Positions 42,339 to 52,831 of a stretch of 64,000 nucleotides of DNA are shown here, piece by piece (the first letter of the stretch is position 1; each line of letters begins with the position of its first letter). The DNA is from Paenibacillus polymyxa (GTDB lineage: Bacteria; Bacillota; Bacilli; Paenibacillales; Paenibacillaceae): the NCBI RefSeq assembly GCF_018614975.1, contig NZ_JAGGNR010000007.1, positions 124,001 to 188,000 on the forward strand, given 5' to 3'. Position numbers and translations under genes: made by a program. The notes beneath the pieces are model-generated. The model did no database searches. It worked only from the letters and a program-made list of their open reading frames with translations, and was not told where the DNA came from.

Positions 42339-44047
42339 GCCGAGATATCTTCTCCTTTAATAGGCAATACGAGCAGGATGCTTGTCCCTGTCCCCAATTC
42401 ACTCTCAATCACCAGTTGTGCTTGATCCCCGTACTGTGCTTTCAACATGCGGTGAACGTAATTGAGTCCGATGCCCATTCCTACTTTTTGTTGTTCAGCT
42501 TCACGATTGTTCAGCAGATTATGAATGGTTTCCTCAGTCATACCTGCACCATTATCTTGTATCATAATGTTCAACGTTGTAGTGCATGTCACTTCAATCT
42601 GAATAAAACCTTCGTCACTCAATCCATGATATAACGAATTTTCAACCAGCGGTTGCAGAATGAAGCGGGGTACAGGAATTTGAAGCACTTGTTCATCTGC
42701 AGTAATACGGACGTCAAATTCAAAATCATAGCGAATTTGCTGCAAAATTAGATACTGTCTTAACGCATCAATCTCCTCTTCCATCGTGGAGACTTGCCCT
42801 AATTTGCCCAAATTGTAATACAGTAGCTTGTTTAATGACTGCACCAGCTTGTCGATCTCTCCTTGTCCGTTCATGACGGCCAACCAGTGCACCGTATCGA
42901 GCGTATTCATCAGAAAGTGCGGGTTGATCTGATAGAGCAGTTTTTCCACTTCCAGGTCTGCACGTATCTTCTCTTTCTGCTGAACTTCCTTGAAGAGGTC
43001 ACCGATTTGATGCTGCATATTCGAAAATTCACCCAATAGAAAATCAAATTCAGGAATCTGAGTGCGAGCTCGGTTCCCTTTCGTTTGTGGATTTTTGGAC
43101 ATCCCATTGATCTCCGAATGGAACAGACCGAGTGGTTTGTAGACCATCTTCCACAGGAGCCAAGCGAGAAACACGGTAAAGCCGAGGAAAAATAAAGCGA
43201 CCAGCAAAATTTGAAGCAACCACTGGTTTTTCTCCTGTTGATATTGAGACTGCGAAATGACCGATACGACACTCCATTTCTGTGAGGAATCCTCCTTGAA
43301 CCAGTGATACCCCCGGGATATCCCGTCCTTGGCAGGATCTACTGTTAAGCTGGAGAAATTTTCCCCTACCTTCATGGCCTCCGGTATTTCACTGTACACA
43401 ATGTTTCCTGTACCATCCAGGATGAGGTGAGATAACGCGCCGTTGTATTGATTGTAACCCAAGATGTCCTGTGTAAGCCGGAAGCCAGATTCAACGTAAA
43501 TATACACATCGTCCCTTTTGGAGAGTTGTACTTTTCGCATAGCGGACAGAACGAGTTGGTCATCGAATCGGTTCATACTGATATGAGGGCCATAGTATTT
43601 AATGCTATAGGTTTGGAAGAGCACAGGTAAAGAGTCAAACGTTAAACGATCCTTGATTGGAAAGTTGTCGAACTGCGTTGTACCTTCTTTCTCAAAGTAA
43701 TATAGCGTCAGTCCGATGTTGGGATTGGTAAATGTGACCACACTTAACTCGCTCTTTAATTCGTCCCTGGCCTCAATCAATTGAAAGATATCAGATGACG
43801 GATTCAAGAATTCATCCATGCTTTTGCCCAAAGTTCCCCTGTAGGACAATTGCTGGGTAACGTGATTCATATTGGTGATTGAATTCTCCAATGAGGACGT
43901 GACCTGATGTAAATTGCTACGGATGCCATCATCGATCTTATTTGCGAAAATGGAGTCGATCGTATAATAAGAAATCGTAAATATACTGATAAAGGGGATA
44001 AACGCACTGAGAAAGAACAGTAAAAAGATTCTTTTTTTAAGTGTCAT
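42335..44047 (-). CDS. YesM-type sensor histidine kinase
   Basis: 570-residue membrane kinase. TM1 7-29, extracytoplasmic dCache-like sensor to about 275, TM2 (WLLQILLVALFFLGFTVFLAWLLW), HAMP, then the His_kinase domain with LLYQINPHFLMNTLDTVHWLA (phosphorylated His near 385) and an ATPase domain (LVENSLYHG, IMIQDNGAGM, GMGIGLNYVHRML). Pairs with the downstream regulator. It is not next to the pectin lyase functionally as far as can be told; both neighbours are possible targets, the alpha-glucoside operon being more likely. Confidence 0.93.
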   Translation of the reverse strand: MTLKKRIFLLFFLSAFIPFISIFTISYYTIDSIFANKIDDGIRSNLHQVTSSLENSITNMNHVTQQLSYRGTLGKSMDEFLNPSSDIFQLIEARDELKSELSVVTFTNPNIGLTLYYFEKEGTTQFDNFPIKDRLTFDSLPVLFQTYSIKYYGPHISMNRFDDQLVLSAMRKVQLSKRDDVYIYVESGFRLTQDILGYNQYNGALSHLILDGTGNIVYSEIPEAMKVGENFSSLTVDPAKDGISRGYHWFKEDSSQKWSVVSVISQSQYQQEKNQWLLQILLVALFFLGFTVFLAWLLWKMVYKPLGLFHSEINGMSKNPQTKGNRARTQIPEFDFLLGEFSNMQHQIGDLFKEVQQKEKIRADLEVEKLLYQINPHFLMNTLDTVHWLAVMNGQGEIDKLVQSLNKLLYYNLGKLGQVSTMEEEIDALRQYLILQQIRYDFEFDVRITADEQVLQIPVPRFILQPLVENSLYHGLSDEGFIQIEVTCTTTLNIMIQDNGAGMTEETIHNLLNNREAEQQKVGMGIGLNYVHRMLKAQYGDQAQLVIESELGTGTSILLVLPIKGEDISA

Positions 44048-44077
44048 TCTGACTTATTCTCCTTCTGAAAATGAAAC

Positions 44078-44147
44078 AGCAAGCCTCCTGCTATGGAAGC
44101 TTGCTCTGAATATACATTCAAGCGGACAGGCTGTCTGTATCCTGTCC
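44078..44147 (-). promoter_or_regulatory. Two 5'-leader hairpins of the yesMN transcript
   Basis: In the roughly 113-base leader, GGACAGG/CCTGTCC (44124-44130, 44141-44147) forms one stem. AGCAAGC-TCC/GGA-GCTTGCT (44078-44105) forms a second with a U-rich stretch after it, 30 bases before the kinase start. Looks like an attenuator arrangement or, less likely, a leftover terminator. Confidence 0.4.
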
Positions 44148-44167
44148 AAGTCCAATTTCCTTTCATC

Positions 44168-44210
44168 ATTATAGATTGATATTCAAATAAGTCAAACGCT
44201 TTCATACTAT
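44168..44210 (-). promoter_or_regulatory. Strong promoter of yesMN with a cre-like site
   Basis: Reverse strand: -35 TTGACT (44195-44190), 16-bp spacer, -10 TATAAT (44173-44168). Directly upstream and overlapping the -35 is ATGAAAGCGTTTGAC, a partial cre match (core intact, right half poor). Confidence 0.6.
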
Positions 44211-44218
44211 GCGCATAT

Positions 44219-44259
44219 AAAAAGTGCTACTCCTCAAAATGATGAGGAATAGCACTTTT
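44219..44259 (-). terminator. Terminator of the rhamnogalacturonan lyase gene
   Basis: Stem AAAAGTGCTATTCCTCA/TGAGGAGTAGCACTTTTT on the reverse strand with one mismatch, 60 bases after the lyase stop. Confidence 0.8.
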
Positions 44260-44321
44260 ATATGCGTACCTTACTTCAGTTGTAATCACTTCTTGTTAAT
44301 GGAATGCTCAAGCCTCTCAGT

Positions 44322-47300
44322 CTACTCGCGTACCGTCACATTTAATTTGTGTGATCTGGTTTCCCCTGCCAAATTACGCAGTACAGCTTCATACTCATAG
44401 CTTCCAGTTGATCTTCCAGTGATTGCGGTAACCGCAGACTGTGCACCAGGAGAGTGAGATTGCAGCGATTGTGTGTCAATCAATACACCATTTTCGTAAA
44501 GTTCGTATTCGGTTGCGTTTGTTCCCCACCACAGATTCATGGTGACATTATAGTTGCCGTCACCGTCCCAGTTGTCGTTCGACAGAACGGCTTGCCCCGG
44601 GGAAGCATCCGTGACGATGACTGTCAGTGGAACACTCATGGTCGTACCGAGTGCATTGATCAATTCCCCAGTATAGATATAGGTGCCATTTTTCTTTCCA
44701 GTAATATCAACTTGAACAGATTGGGCAGATGGGGATTGATCGACCAGAGAAATTTCCTTAATCAATTCACCATTCTCATACAGCTTGAACTGATTGCCGT
44801 TATTCCCCCACCACAGACTCATCGTGATTGTATAGTCTCCGTCTTTGAGCCCCGTGTCGTAACCATTATTATCAGATAACACCGGAGTGCCCGGGGCCCC
44901 GTTTGCTAGTGGCGTTGCCTGATGGAGCCATTCTTCCCACTTCATCAGCACACTTACCTGCTCATCCGTAAATATGGTTCCTCTAGCTGCTTGAACGTCA
45001 TTACCGTAGGATGCAAGCAATTGACGCGCTTTTGCTCCTTCACGATCGTTTGCTGCCTGTTTGGCCTGCTGTAACGTGTTTGTGAGCTGATCAGCAAGAG
45101 CGCCAGCATTAGGATCGATCGATTCATCTGCAAAGGCGTTAGTCAGATTGATCAGGCTATCGAATGTAGCAATAACCGCAAAACTATATTCTACCGTCTG
45201 TTCCCACCCAGCCAAATCGGAGACCGTTGCCGTAACCTGGTTCAGGCCGGGTTCCAGTGTATACGCAGGAGTGTCGAGAAGCACACCCTCCGGTTTTTCC
45301 ACACCGGATACCGAATCGGAGGCTGTATAGCCAATTTCCACATGCTGATCCATGGTGTACTCGGTTTGACCATGAATTTTAATGGTTGGAGGTACGAGAT
45401 CAATGGATATGGACAAAGACTGTTCACTCTCTTGGTTACCGTCAACATCGACACTCCAATAAGTGATGGTATGTGTACCTTCTTCAGTTAGGGTCAGCTG
45501 TGTGCCACTCACCGTTTCGCCACCATTGATTTGATAATAGGTCCCTTCTATATCGGAATCTTCATCGCTTGCTGTGAAGGTTACTTGTGCCGGAGAAGTA
45601 TACCAGCCGTTCTGCAATTCTCCTTCCACGGTCGCTGTAGTATGCGGGGCTTCCTGCTCCGGAGTTTCTCCTTCCAACGTAACAAAATCAGATAGCGGAA
45701 TATTCAATTCCTTCACAAGGCGTGCCACGAGTTCAGACACCTTGATTGCACCGTTCATTTGCAAATGTGTATTGTCCTCGGTTGTACCTACCCACATGAA
45801 TATCGATTTGGTTCCTTCTGTGCCAAGCTCCTGGAAATGCTCCCAACTGGCTTGGTTCAAATCAATGATGAGCGTTTCCGTCTCCTGCGCCGTTTCTTTC
45901 ATCGCCTGTACGTATTCCGGGAAGCTCTTGTTCAGCACTTCTCCGGTAAAATCACGACGGTTCACTGGCGTGACCAGAACCGGAATCGCACCTCTCTGCA
46001 GAGCACCGTTAATGTACTCTTTCAGATAGACCTTAAACTGCTCTGGCGTAAGATAACGCTCCGGACGGGACGGCGTGGAATCATTATGAGACCACTGCAT
46101 GAACAAATAATCGCCCTCTTGAATGTCGAGTAAAATATCGTTGAGATATCCACCGACCAAGAAGGTTTTGCTGCTCAAACCTCCAACTGCCCGGTTATCA
46201 ATACTGACTTCATTTGGATCAAAATATCCACCCAACGTTTCTCCCCAGCCCGCTTGCGGACGATAGTTTTCCGCGTAATTGGCCACAGTGGAATCGCTGG
46301 CCAGATAAATAACCGGTTTATCGCTTGCACTGTGATCTGGCAGTCGCTCCAGCTTCAGCGCATTGATCTTTGGTGCATTTCCGGTAAAGTTGAAGTTAAA
46401 TACCCCATCGATCAGGGCAACGTCATACGTGATTTCTTTGAATTCGCCCTTGGCAATGCTTGTAAGCGGCAGCTTGGTCATCTGCTCTGCAACGACATTT
46501 GCGCTGGTCGATTCCTCCGCATCCCCGATGGTCATCGTTACCCGGTAATTCGCCGGCTCCATTTCCACCAGGAAAGAGGTACCGTTTACCCGTGTGAAAT
46601 CCTCTTTGAGCGCATCTCCGGTTTCCCGGTTCTCATCTTTGGTCAGCGCAGTATCGGCAAATCCGTACCCGTTACCTTCGATGTATGCTCTTTTGGCATC
46701 TACTTTGATGTATCCGTCGGCTGTGGCGCCAGAACCAAAGTCAAAGTTGTATTCGTTTATCTCTTCGCTCGCTTCACTTGTCAATGAATCCTTCGCAACA
46801 GTTAACATGTTAAACGCATGGTCAACTTGAGCTTGGGTAGCTTCCGTATTGAAAATGGCTTCTGCTGCTGCCAAAGCCCGGTTCACCACGGCTTTCGATG
46901 CATCTGTATAATCCGACAGATCCAGTGTGTTGATCTCATCGTACAGAGCGATCAATGCAGTCTGATCGCCACCCTCCGACGAGAGCTGAGTGCCTTCAAT
47001 CCGCACGTTGTCGATCTGGGTAGTCCAGTTCAACGTGCCTCCACCGCCTTTTCTCGTTCCCAGGAAGCGCATGGATCTGACGTTGTCCGCATATGCGGCT
47101 GAACTCAGTGAGATATCTGCAATCGTTTGGGTAACTGTCGGATCCGCCACGTTCGTTAATGTCAGATCAAGTGTTTTCTCGGCAAAATTAACAGTAGCAT
47201 CCACATTGACCCACTGGTTCTTGGAAATATCTGTAGCCGTTCCCCCCTCAGGTATGGCTGTATCCCCTGTGCCGTAGTCCGGATTATATGCACCGACAAA

Positions 47301-50300
47301 ATAATGAATTTTGGTGCTTCCGGTTTTCGTAAATAACGTGAAAAGGGCATTTTCGTTTGAATCCTGGACCGTGAGATGACCTTCTGATGGATAGGCACTC
47401 ACATTACCGGATTGCCAGTCAAAGTTCACGTTCACCTGATCGCCGTTTACGGCATCGAACAGACGGAACACCTTGGCCCGATTGCCCGATCCTGACCCCG
47501 CGACGGACAGCACCTTATTTCCGGACTGTTCAACCACTGTTCCCGCCATGGTTCCTGCAATACCCGTGGCATTGACCATCGCATACTGGTAGTTGGCAGC
47601 GTCGCCTTCAAAATCCTCCTCATAGAGTTGGGTTTCCGGCTCTGGTTCTGGCTCGGAAATATCCGGGTCGATGACCAGTGATGAAATGCTCAGCTCCATG
47701 TCTTTGACCGCGCCAGCAACGAGTCCGGCAATTTTCTGTGCCCCATAGCTGCTGAAATGCGTATTATCGTTGATCCCATTCGGGTATTTTGGATATTCAC
47801 CCGGATTAGCATATAGGAACACTTTTTCCGTAGCTGTATTACCAATTTTGTCGTAGTACGCAATACTTAACTTGCTCAGATCAATCAGCGCTACGTCAAG
47901 CTCCTCTGCTACTTCTTTGGCAGCCTGCACGTATGCCGGGAAGCTGACATTGAACTCCTGAGTCACCGTATTGAAGTCTCTGCGTCCAACCGGAGTGAGC
48001 AATACCGGTGTAGCACCGCGCTGTTTTGCACCGTTTACATACCGAGCCAAGTAGATCTTATAATCCTCCGGTGATGCGTAACGGTCCGGTATCCCTGCAC
48101 TGGCGTCGTTATGACCAAAGGAAATGAAGAAGAAGTCCCCCGGTTTAATTCGCTGCAGGATTGTATCGAGACGACCGTCTACCATAAACGATTTGCTGCT
48201 TCGGCCGCCGATCGCATCGTTCACGATCACTGCCCCATTGGAGAAATAACGTCCGAACTGCTGGCCCCATCCTTCTTGAGGAGCCTGCATTTCACTGTAC
48301 GATTGCATGGTTGAATCACCAGCCATATAGATCGTTGCTGCCGCACCGGCCACTTTCTCCGGATATTTCTCGATGATGACGTCTTGGATGTCTATGGCTG
48401 TACCCGTAAAGAGAAGATCAAGCTGTCCATCCACCACAGCAATATCATAGGAATACTCCAGCGGTGTGCCTGCTGCCACATTCGTTAAGGCGAGCTTCTG
48501 AACGAATTCGGATTTAACTCCAACGTTCGAATCATTCGCATCATTGCCCAATCGTAGCGTCACCTTATAGTTCGCATTGGGCAGATCAACGGCAAATGTC
48601 GTACCTGCCGCAACCGAAACCTTGTTTGCCCCTACCGTAATACCGTTCGTATCCGTGAACCCGTAACCCGGATCTTCTGCGTAGAGCGTATCTTGTATGT
48701 TTGTAGTTCCCGACATTGTCTCTGTACCGAAATTAAAGCGGTAGACCGGCTCCGGCATTTCAGCTTCGCGAGTCAGCGCCAGATCGGCTTTAGGGAATGC
48801 TGTAGCTTCCGCTCCAAGATAAAAGCCGGTATGAGGCGGCTGGTTATAGGATACATTTTGCCAGGCTACGCCAAGTCTGTACACAGGGTCCTGCATCAGC
48901 GTAGGGATGCGATAGTCTGAAGGAATGGTCGTTGTGTAGAGACGATACTCCGAACTGTCTTCGCTCCGCAGCAGAAGCTCCTCACGCCAATCGCCCAGAA
49001 TGTCCGCCTGGAGTGCCGGATTACCTTTGGTATGGTTGTTCGTTAACGTACCGGTTGCCCGGAAGATTTCATTCAGCTTTTTGTTTTGGTAATCCCACTT
49101 ATAGATGAGCGGAATTCCTTTGGCTGTGCTATTATCCCACTCATGGTCCAACAGCTCCCGCTGAAGATCTCCATCCCACCAGATGGCGAAATTGGCGGTT
49201 TTGGGCCCTTCGTCCACAGTGTAGATAGCCTCTCCGGCTGCTGAATAGGTATTAGTTACAGGTACACTTTGCCCGTTGGTAACGGTCGTGGCCCATGATT
49301 CGTATCCCGGATAGTTCGGATCAATGTCCGCCGACATCCCGCGACCCGTGTCAAAACCCGTTTCCTCACCCCAGAGAATTTCACCTGTTGCCGCATCGCG
49401 CATCTCCAGTCCGTACGCAGCATCTGAATGCTCGTGCACGCTTACCACCTGGTAGCCATCTCGATTTGGATCAAGCTGGCCGGCGTGCATGGCGTCACCG
49501 TGGCCGAGACCGGTGCTGTACATCAAGCTGCCGTCATCGTCTACGGCCAAGGCACCAAACATGATTTCGTCCTTGCCGTCCTTGTCAACATCCAGCACAC
49601 TTAGATTATGGTTGCCCTGTGATTCATATTGTGATCCTGCTTCATTTGTGTCAAACGTCCAGCGCTTGACGAGTTCCCCGCCAACATAATCATAAGCAAC
49701 AAGCACTGTGCGAGTATAATAACCCCGGCTCATCACAACACTTGGCTTCGTACCGTCCAGATAAGCAATCGCGCCAAGGAACCGGTCTACACGGTTGCCA
49801 TAGCCGTCACCCCAATCACTGACGTTTCCTCTTGGGGGATCGTAATTCACAGTGGATACAGCCGCGCCAGTCTCACCGTCGAACAGCGTGAGATATTCTG
49901 GACCTGACAGTATGTATCCGCCATCGTTGCGATAATCCTTCGTCCCGTCACCAATGACTGTGCCTTGGCCGTCCTTCGTGCCGTCCGCCGTTTTGACAAC
50001 AACTTCGGCCTTTCCGTTGCCATCCAGGTCATACACCATTAACTGCGTATAATGCGCTCCGGCGCGGATGTTGACTCCCAGGTCAATCCTCCACAGCTTG
50101 GTGCCGTCCAGTTTGATGGCATCGATATAGACATTGCCCGTATAACCGGCCTGCGAATTGTCCTTGGAATTGCTCGGACTCCACAGGAAAACAATTTCAT
50201 ATTCGCCATCCCCGTCCAAGTCAGCTACGGAAGCATCTCCTGCATAATAGGAGTAGGTTCCACCATCCTTGGTCCGGCCATCGGCCGGTTTATCGAGTGG

Positions 50301-50708
50301 AATAGGCAGATAATCGTTATGCCAGACCGATACAACCTCCGGTTGAATTTGCTCTTTGCCTGCAATAACGGTGGAAATCTGATATTGCGAGCTGTCGAAA
50401 CCAGTGGTGTCCACATAGTTCGTCACGTCGCTTATGGGCGATGCATTCACTTTGGTTCCATTTTTATATATATTAAAAGCGATATCATCTGGGTCGTTAT
50501 TTAAATACCTCCAGCTCAGAAAAACACCGTTGTCTACAAGAACCGCAACCAATCCCCGGTTCAGGTATTCTGCTTGGCGACCCGGCAGACTGTTTGATGA
50601 TGACTCTGCACGCATCGGCGCCGGAGGAACAGCCAGTGAAATAACCATAAGGAGTGCTAAAAAAGTTACAAACATCGATTTCTGAATGGAAACAGTTCTT
50701 CGGATCAT
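44322..50708 (-). CDS. Giant secreted rhamnogalacturonan lyase with two SGNH acetylesterase domains
   Basis: 2128-residue extracellular pectin enzyme. Signal peptide 1-34; PL11 rhamnogalacturonan lyase about 40-640 ([58 protein letters not shown]); beta domain 652-785; SGNH/CE12-like esterase 1 about 790-1015 with GDS (Ser799), FGHND (about 866) and D981/H984; beta-sandwich 1027-1236; helical FIVAR-like 1250-1310; second beta domain about 1318-1460; esterase 2 about 1465-1680 with SDS (Ser1473), WSHND and H1648; Ig-like modules 1690-1850; another helical module; and two 95-residue C-terminal repeats with [15 protein letters not shown] strands. It would cut the RG-I backbone and deacetylate it. 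No SLH anchor. A cre and a divergent AraC gene lie upstream. Confidence 0.9.
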   Translation of the reverse strand: MIRRTVSIQKSMFVTFLALLMVISLAVPPAPMRAESSSNSLPGRQAEYLNRGLVAVLVDNGVFLSWRYLNNDPDDIAFNIYKNGTKVNASPISDVTNYVDTTGFDSSQYQISTVIAGKEQIQPEVVSVWHNDYLPIPLDKPADGRTKDGGTYSYYAGDASVADLDGDGEYEIVFLWSPSNSKDNSQAGYTGNVYIDAIKLDGTKLWRIDLGVNIRAGAHYTQLMVYDLDGNGKAEVVVKTADGTKDGQGTVIGDGTKDYRNDGGYILSGPEYLTLFDGETGAAVSTVNYDPPRGNVSDWGDGYGNRVDRFLGAIAYLDGTKPSVVMSRGYYTRTVLVAYDYVGGELVKRWTFDTNEAGSQYESQGNHNLSVLDVDKDGKDEIMFGALAVDDDGSLMYSTGLGHGDAMHAGQLDPNRDGYQVVSVHEHSDAAYGLEMRDAATGEILWGEETGFDTGRGMSADIDPNYPGYESWATTVTNGQSVPVTNTYSAAGEAIYTVDEGPKTANFAIWWDGDLQRELLDHEWDNSTAKGIPLIYKWDYQNKKLNEIFRATGTLTNNHTKGNPALQADILGDWREELLLRSEDSSEYRLYTTTIPSDYRIPTLMQDPVYRLGVAWQNVSYNQPPHTGFYLGAEATAFPKADLALTREAEMPEPVYRFNFGTETMSGTTNIQDTLYAEDPGYGFTDTNGITVGANKVSVAAGTTFAVDLPNANYKVTLRLGNDANDSNVGVKSEFVQKLALTNVAAGTPLEYSYDIAVVDGQLDLLFTGTAIDIQDVIIEKYPEKVAGAAATIYMAGDSTMQSYSEMQAPQEGWGQQFGRYFSNGAVIVNDAIGGRSSKSFMVDGRLDTILQRIKPGDFFFISFGHNDASAGIPDRYASPEDYKIYLARYVNGAKQRGATPVLLTPVGRRDFNTVTQEFNVSFPAYVQAAKEVAEELDVALIDLSKLSIAYYDKIGNTATEKVFLYANPGEYPKYPNGINDNTHFSSYGAQKIAGLVAGAVKDMELSISSLVIDPDISEPEPEPETQLYEEDFEGDAANYQYAMVNATGIAGTMAGTVVEQSGNKVLSVAGSGSGNRAKVFRLFDAVNGDQVNVNFDWQSGNVSAYPSEGHLTVQDSNENALFTLFTKTGSTKIHYFVGAYNPDYGTGDTAIPEGGTATDISKNQWVNVDATVNFAEKTLDLTLTNVADPTVTQTIADISLSSAAYADNVRSMRFLGTRKGGGGTLNWTTQIDNVRIEGTQLSSEGGDQTALIALYDEINTLDLSDYTDASKAVVNRALAAAEAIFNTEATQAQVDHAFNMLTVAKDSLTSEASEEINEYNFDFGSGATADGYIKVDAKRAYIEGNGYGFADTALTKDENRETGDALKEDFTRVNGTSFLVEMEPANYRVTMTIGDAEESTSANVVAEQMTKLPLTSIAKGEFKEITYDVALIDGVFNFNFTGNAPKINALKLERLPDHSASDKPVIYLASDSTVANYAENYRPQAGWGETLGGYFDPNEVSIDNRAVGGLSSKTFLVGGYLNDILLDIQEGDYLFMQWSHNDSTPSRPERYLTPEQFKVYLKEYINGALQRGAIPVLVTPVNRRDFTGEVLNKSFPEYVQAMKETAQETETLIIDLNQASWEHFQELGTEGTKSIFMWVGTTEDNTHLQMNGAIKVSELVARLVKELNIPLSDFVTLEGETPEQEAPHTTATVEGELQNGWYTSPAQVTFTASDEDSDIEGTYYQINGGETVSGTQLTLTEEGTHTITYWSVDVDGNQESEQSLSISIDLVPPTIKIHGQTEYTMDQHVEIGYTASDSVSGVEKPEGVLLDTPAYTLEPGLNQVTATVSDLAGWEQTVEYSFAVIATFDSLINLTNAFADESIDPNAGALADQLTNTLQQAKQAANDREGAKARQLLASYGNDVQAARGTIFTDEQVSVLMKWEEWLHQATPLANGAPGTPVLSDNNGYDTGLKDGDYTITMSLWWGNNGNQFKLYENGELIKEISLVDQSPSAQSVQVDITGKKNGTYIYTGELINALGTTMSVPLTVIVTDASPGQAVLSNDNWDGDGNYNVTMNLWWGTNATEYELYENGVLIDTQSLQSHSPGAQSAVTAITGRSTGSYEYEAVLRNLAGETRSHKLNVTVRE

Positions 50709-50810
50709 TGGATTAACTCCTCCTTATCTAAAAATTCATTTTTAGAATCATCAGTTCGATCCTGCCCTGCTTGTTGTCATGTGAACACAATTTAAAGCCA
50801 CCTCCTCTTT

Positions 50811-50826
50811 ATGTTACCGCTTACAT
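50811..50826 (-). promoter_or_regulatory. cre site upstream of the rhamnogalacturonan lyase
   Basis: ATGTAAGCGGTAACAT on the reverse strand matches the cre consensus WTGNAARCGNWWWCAW at all positions, about 105 bp before the lyase start and inside the divergent gap shared with the AraC gene. Confidence 0.75.
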
Positions 50827-50916
50827 TTATCTTACAGGTCTAAAAAAAGACAGACAATCTAAAAAATGTGACGTATTATATAAGATAATTGACTTTTTTA
50901 GGAAGGAGATGAAACG

Positions 50917-51789
50917 ATGGTTCATACGGTTTCTTATGCTTTTCGTAATGACGATACATCAATCATGACACTGGACTCTATTGGATGGCAGATCGTTTCA
51001 AGCGAGGAATATCGTTGTCCAAGTGATGATAGACCGGACCCGGGGCACGTTGTTTTTCAATACACACTTAATGGTCAGGGTTATCTGGATATTGAAAATC
51101 AAACGATTGCTTTACCAAAGGGACATGCCCTGCTTGTTAAAATCTCTGGAGAACATTGCTATTACTATAAACAAGAGAACAACGAACCCTGGGAATTTAT
51201 ATGGATCAACATTCGCGGGGATGAAGCTAACCGAATTTGGGATATGATGCATGATCATGAGGGACATGTCATTCGACGAAGCGCGGATTCTCCCTTGATT
51301 CAAGAGTTATGGCAAATTATCCATTTAATTCATCAAGAGAAAGTTACGGACAAGTATCGCTTGTCCATGCAAGTCTATCGGTGGTTGCTGATCCTGGTAC
51401 AGACGAGTCGGGATGCGGAGAAGGATATCGGTGCCCTTTCAATAACAACAATTGAGAAATGTAAAAAATTCATACGAGAGAATTATGCATCTCCATTGAC
51501 GCTGGATCTTCTTGCCAGCCATTGCGATATCAATAAACACTACTTGTGCAGGTTATTTCAGAAATCCGAGAAAACATCACCGTTAGCCTATCTCAAAGAC
51601 AGACGTATTGAGGTAGCAGTGCGACTACTCCGTACAACGGAACTTCCGATTTCCCAAATTGGTCAACAATGCGGCTTTGAGAGTCCCAGCTATTTCGGCA
51701 AAGTTTTTCGGCAATATATGTCCATGTCGCCCAAAGAATATCGATTGAATAAGTTAGAGTTTCCTTACGAGGCCATCTATTATGAGTAG
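50917..51789 (+). CDS. AraC family regulator divergent from the rhamnogalacturonan lyase
   Basis: 290 residues. N-terminal cupin-like sensor (HVVFQYTLNGQGYLDIENQTIALPKGHALLVKI) and C-terminal double HTH (LDLLASHCDINKHYLCRLFQKSEKTSPLAYLKDRRIEVAVRLL, ISQIGQQCGFESPSYFGKVFRQYM.SPKEYR). AAGGAG precedes the ATG. Its position suggests control of the pectin gene in response to a released sugar. Confidence 0.9.
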   Translation: MVHTVSYAFRNDDTSIMTLDSIGWQIVSSEEYRCPSDDRPDPGHVVFQYTLNGQGYLDIENQTIALPKGHALLVKISGEHCYYYKQENNEPWEFIWINIRGDEANRIWDMMHDHEGHVIRRSADSPLIQELWQIIHLIHQEKVTDKYRLSMQVYRWLLILVQTSRDAEKDIGALSITTIEKCKKFIRENYASPLTLDLLASHCDINKHYLCRLFQKSEKTSPLAYLKDRRIEVAVRLLRTTELPISQIGQQCGFESPSYFGKVFRQYMSMSPKEYRLNKLEFPYEAIYYE

Positions 51790-51848
51790 CTAAACTCGCT
51801 GTTTGTTAGTTGTCCTTGGCTCGGGAACTGCTCTTATACCAGTAAAGT

Positions 51849-51905
51849 AAAAAAAGCCGCTATAATAGCGACTTTTAATGGAACTATGTTCTTTGTGTAC
51901 TTCGA
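51849..51905 (-). repeat. Third copy of the IS-derived hairpin module
   Basis: Plus-strand AAAAAGCCGCTATAATAGCG followed by ACTTTTAATGGAACTATG and TTCTTTGTG closely follows the module at 1068 (stem identical), with the GTCGAGGG box partly changed. Starts about 12 bases after the SDR stop and supplies its terminator. Confidence 0.65.
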
Positions 51906-51917
51906 TAATTGCTGCAC

Positions 51918-52655
51918 TTATTGAGCGGTGTATCCTCCGTCTATGATCAGGCTATTTCCTGTCATGTATGAAGAATCGTCGCTAGCCAGGAACAGAACGG
52001 CTTTGGCCATCTCTTCTGCTTGACCGAGACGTTTCATTGGCGTTGCCGCAGAAAGTGCTTGTTTGCTCTCTTCCGGGATAATCGGTGTATCAATGAAGCC
52101 TGGGCAAAGGGAGTTCACCCGAATATTCTGCTCAGCATACTCCAGCGCCAGCGAACGAGTCAGATTCACAACGCCGCCTTTAGCTGCATTGTAGGCTGCT
52201 GAACCAGGCGAACCAACCCATCCGTACATCGACGCCGTGTTGACGATTGTACCTCCACCAATTTTCAGCATTTCGCGTATTGATTCACGAGCGACCAAGA
52301 AAACGCCGTCCAGATCAACATTGACCGTATTGCGCCACTCGGTATAATCAAGCTCATGTGTAGGATGAACACGTCCAATTCCCGCATTGTTGAATACAAT
52401 ATCCACTTGACCAAATGCTTCTACGGTTTGTTTGAAAATCTCAGAAACCTCTTCTTCACTTGTTATGTTTGCTTTAATAAAGAGAACCTCTGCTTTAAGC
52501 GCTCTCAGTTCCTGCTCACACGCCTTGCCTTTTTCTTCATTCAGATCCACCAAGACCACTTTAGCTCCTTCGGAAACGAATAAGCGAGCTGTCGCTGCAC
52601 CAATGCCGGATGCTCCTCCTGTGATGACTGCAACTTTATCTTGAAGTTTGCCCAT
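51918..52655 (-). CDS. SDR family oxidoreductase
   Basis: 245-residue classical short-chain dehydrogenase. TGGASGIG (residues 12-19) binds NAD(P), VDLN after beta-2 suggests NAD preference (Asp), NNAG near 90, catalytic Ser/Tyr/Lys in NTASMYGWVGSPGSAAYNAAKGG (Tyr about 155, Lys about 159), and C-terminal GNSLIIDGGY. The substrate is unknown; such proteins include sugar and ketone dehydrogenases. Divergent from a TetR gene with a perfect palindrome in between. Confidence 0.9.
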   Translation of the reverse strand: MGKLQDKVAVITGGASGIGAATARLFVSEGAKVVLVDLNEEKGKACEQELRALKAEVLFIKANITSEEEVSEIFKQTVEAFGQVDIVFNNAGIGRVHPTHELDYTEWRNTVNVDLDGVFLVARESIREMLKIGGGTIVNTASMYGWVGSPGSAAYNAAKGGVVNLTRSLALEYAEQNIRVNSLCPGFIDTPIIPEESKQALSAATPMKRLGQAEEMAKAVLFLASDDSSYMTGNSLIIDGGYTAQ

Positions 52656-52771
52656 GAATAAATCCCCCAGTATAATATTTTGAATAGCGCATATATAAAT
52701 AGTGCTATATGATGTTTACAAAACTAATTTTATGCTTAAAATTGTAACATTCCAATCATTAAGATATGACC

Positions 52772-52794
52772 AAGTGTCTACCTCGTAGACACTT
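52772..52794. promoter_or_regulatory. TetR operator palindrome
   Basis: AAGTGTCTAC (52772-52781) and GTAGACACTT (52785-52794) form a perfect 10-bp dyad with CTC between, in the gap between the SDR gene and the divergent TetR gene, 38 bp before the TetR start. Confidence 0.75.
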
Positions 52795-52831
52795 AATAAA
52801 ACTATGTCTATATTTATAGGAGTTTTTTTGA

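Noticed and set aside
46254..46787. Long plus-strand ORFs (100-180 codons) antisense to the pectin lyase and other enzymes
   Set aside because: They overlap clear domain-containing genes, lack ribosome sites and show no recognisable motifs; they are shadows of GC-biased codon positions.
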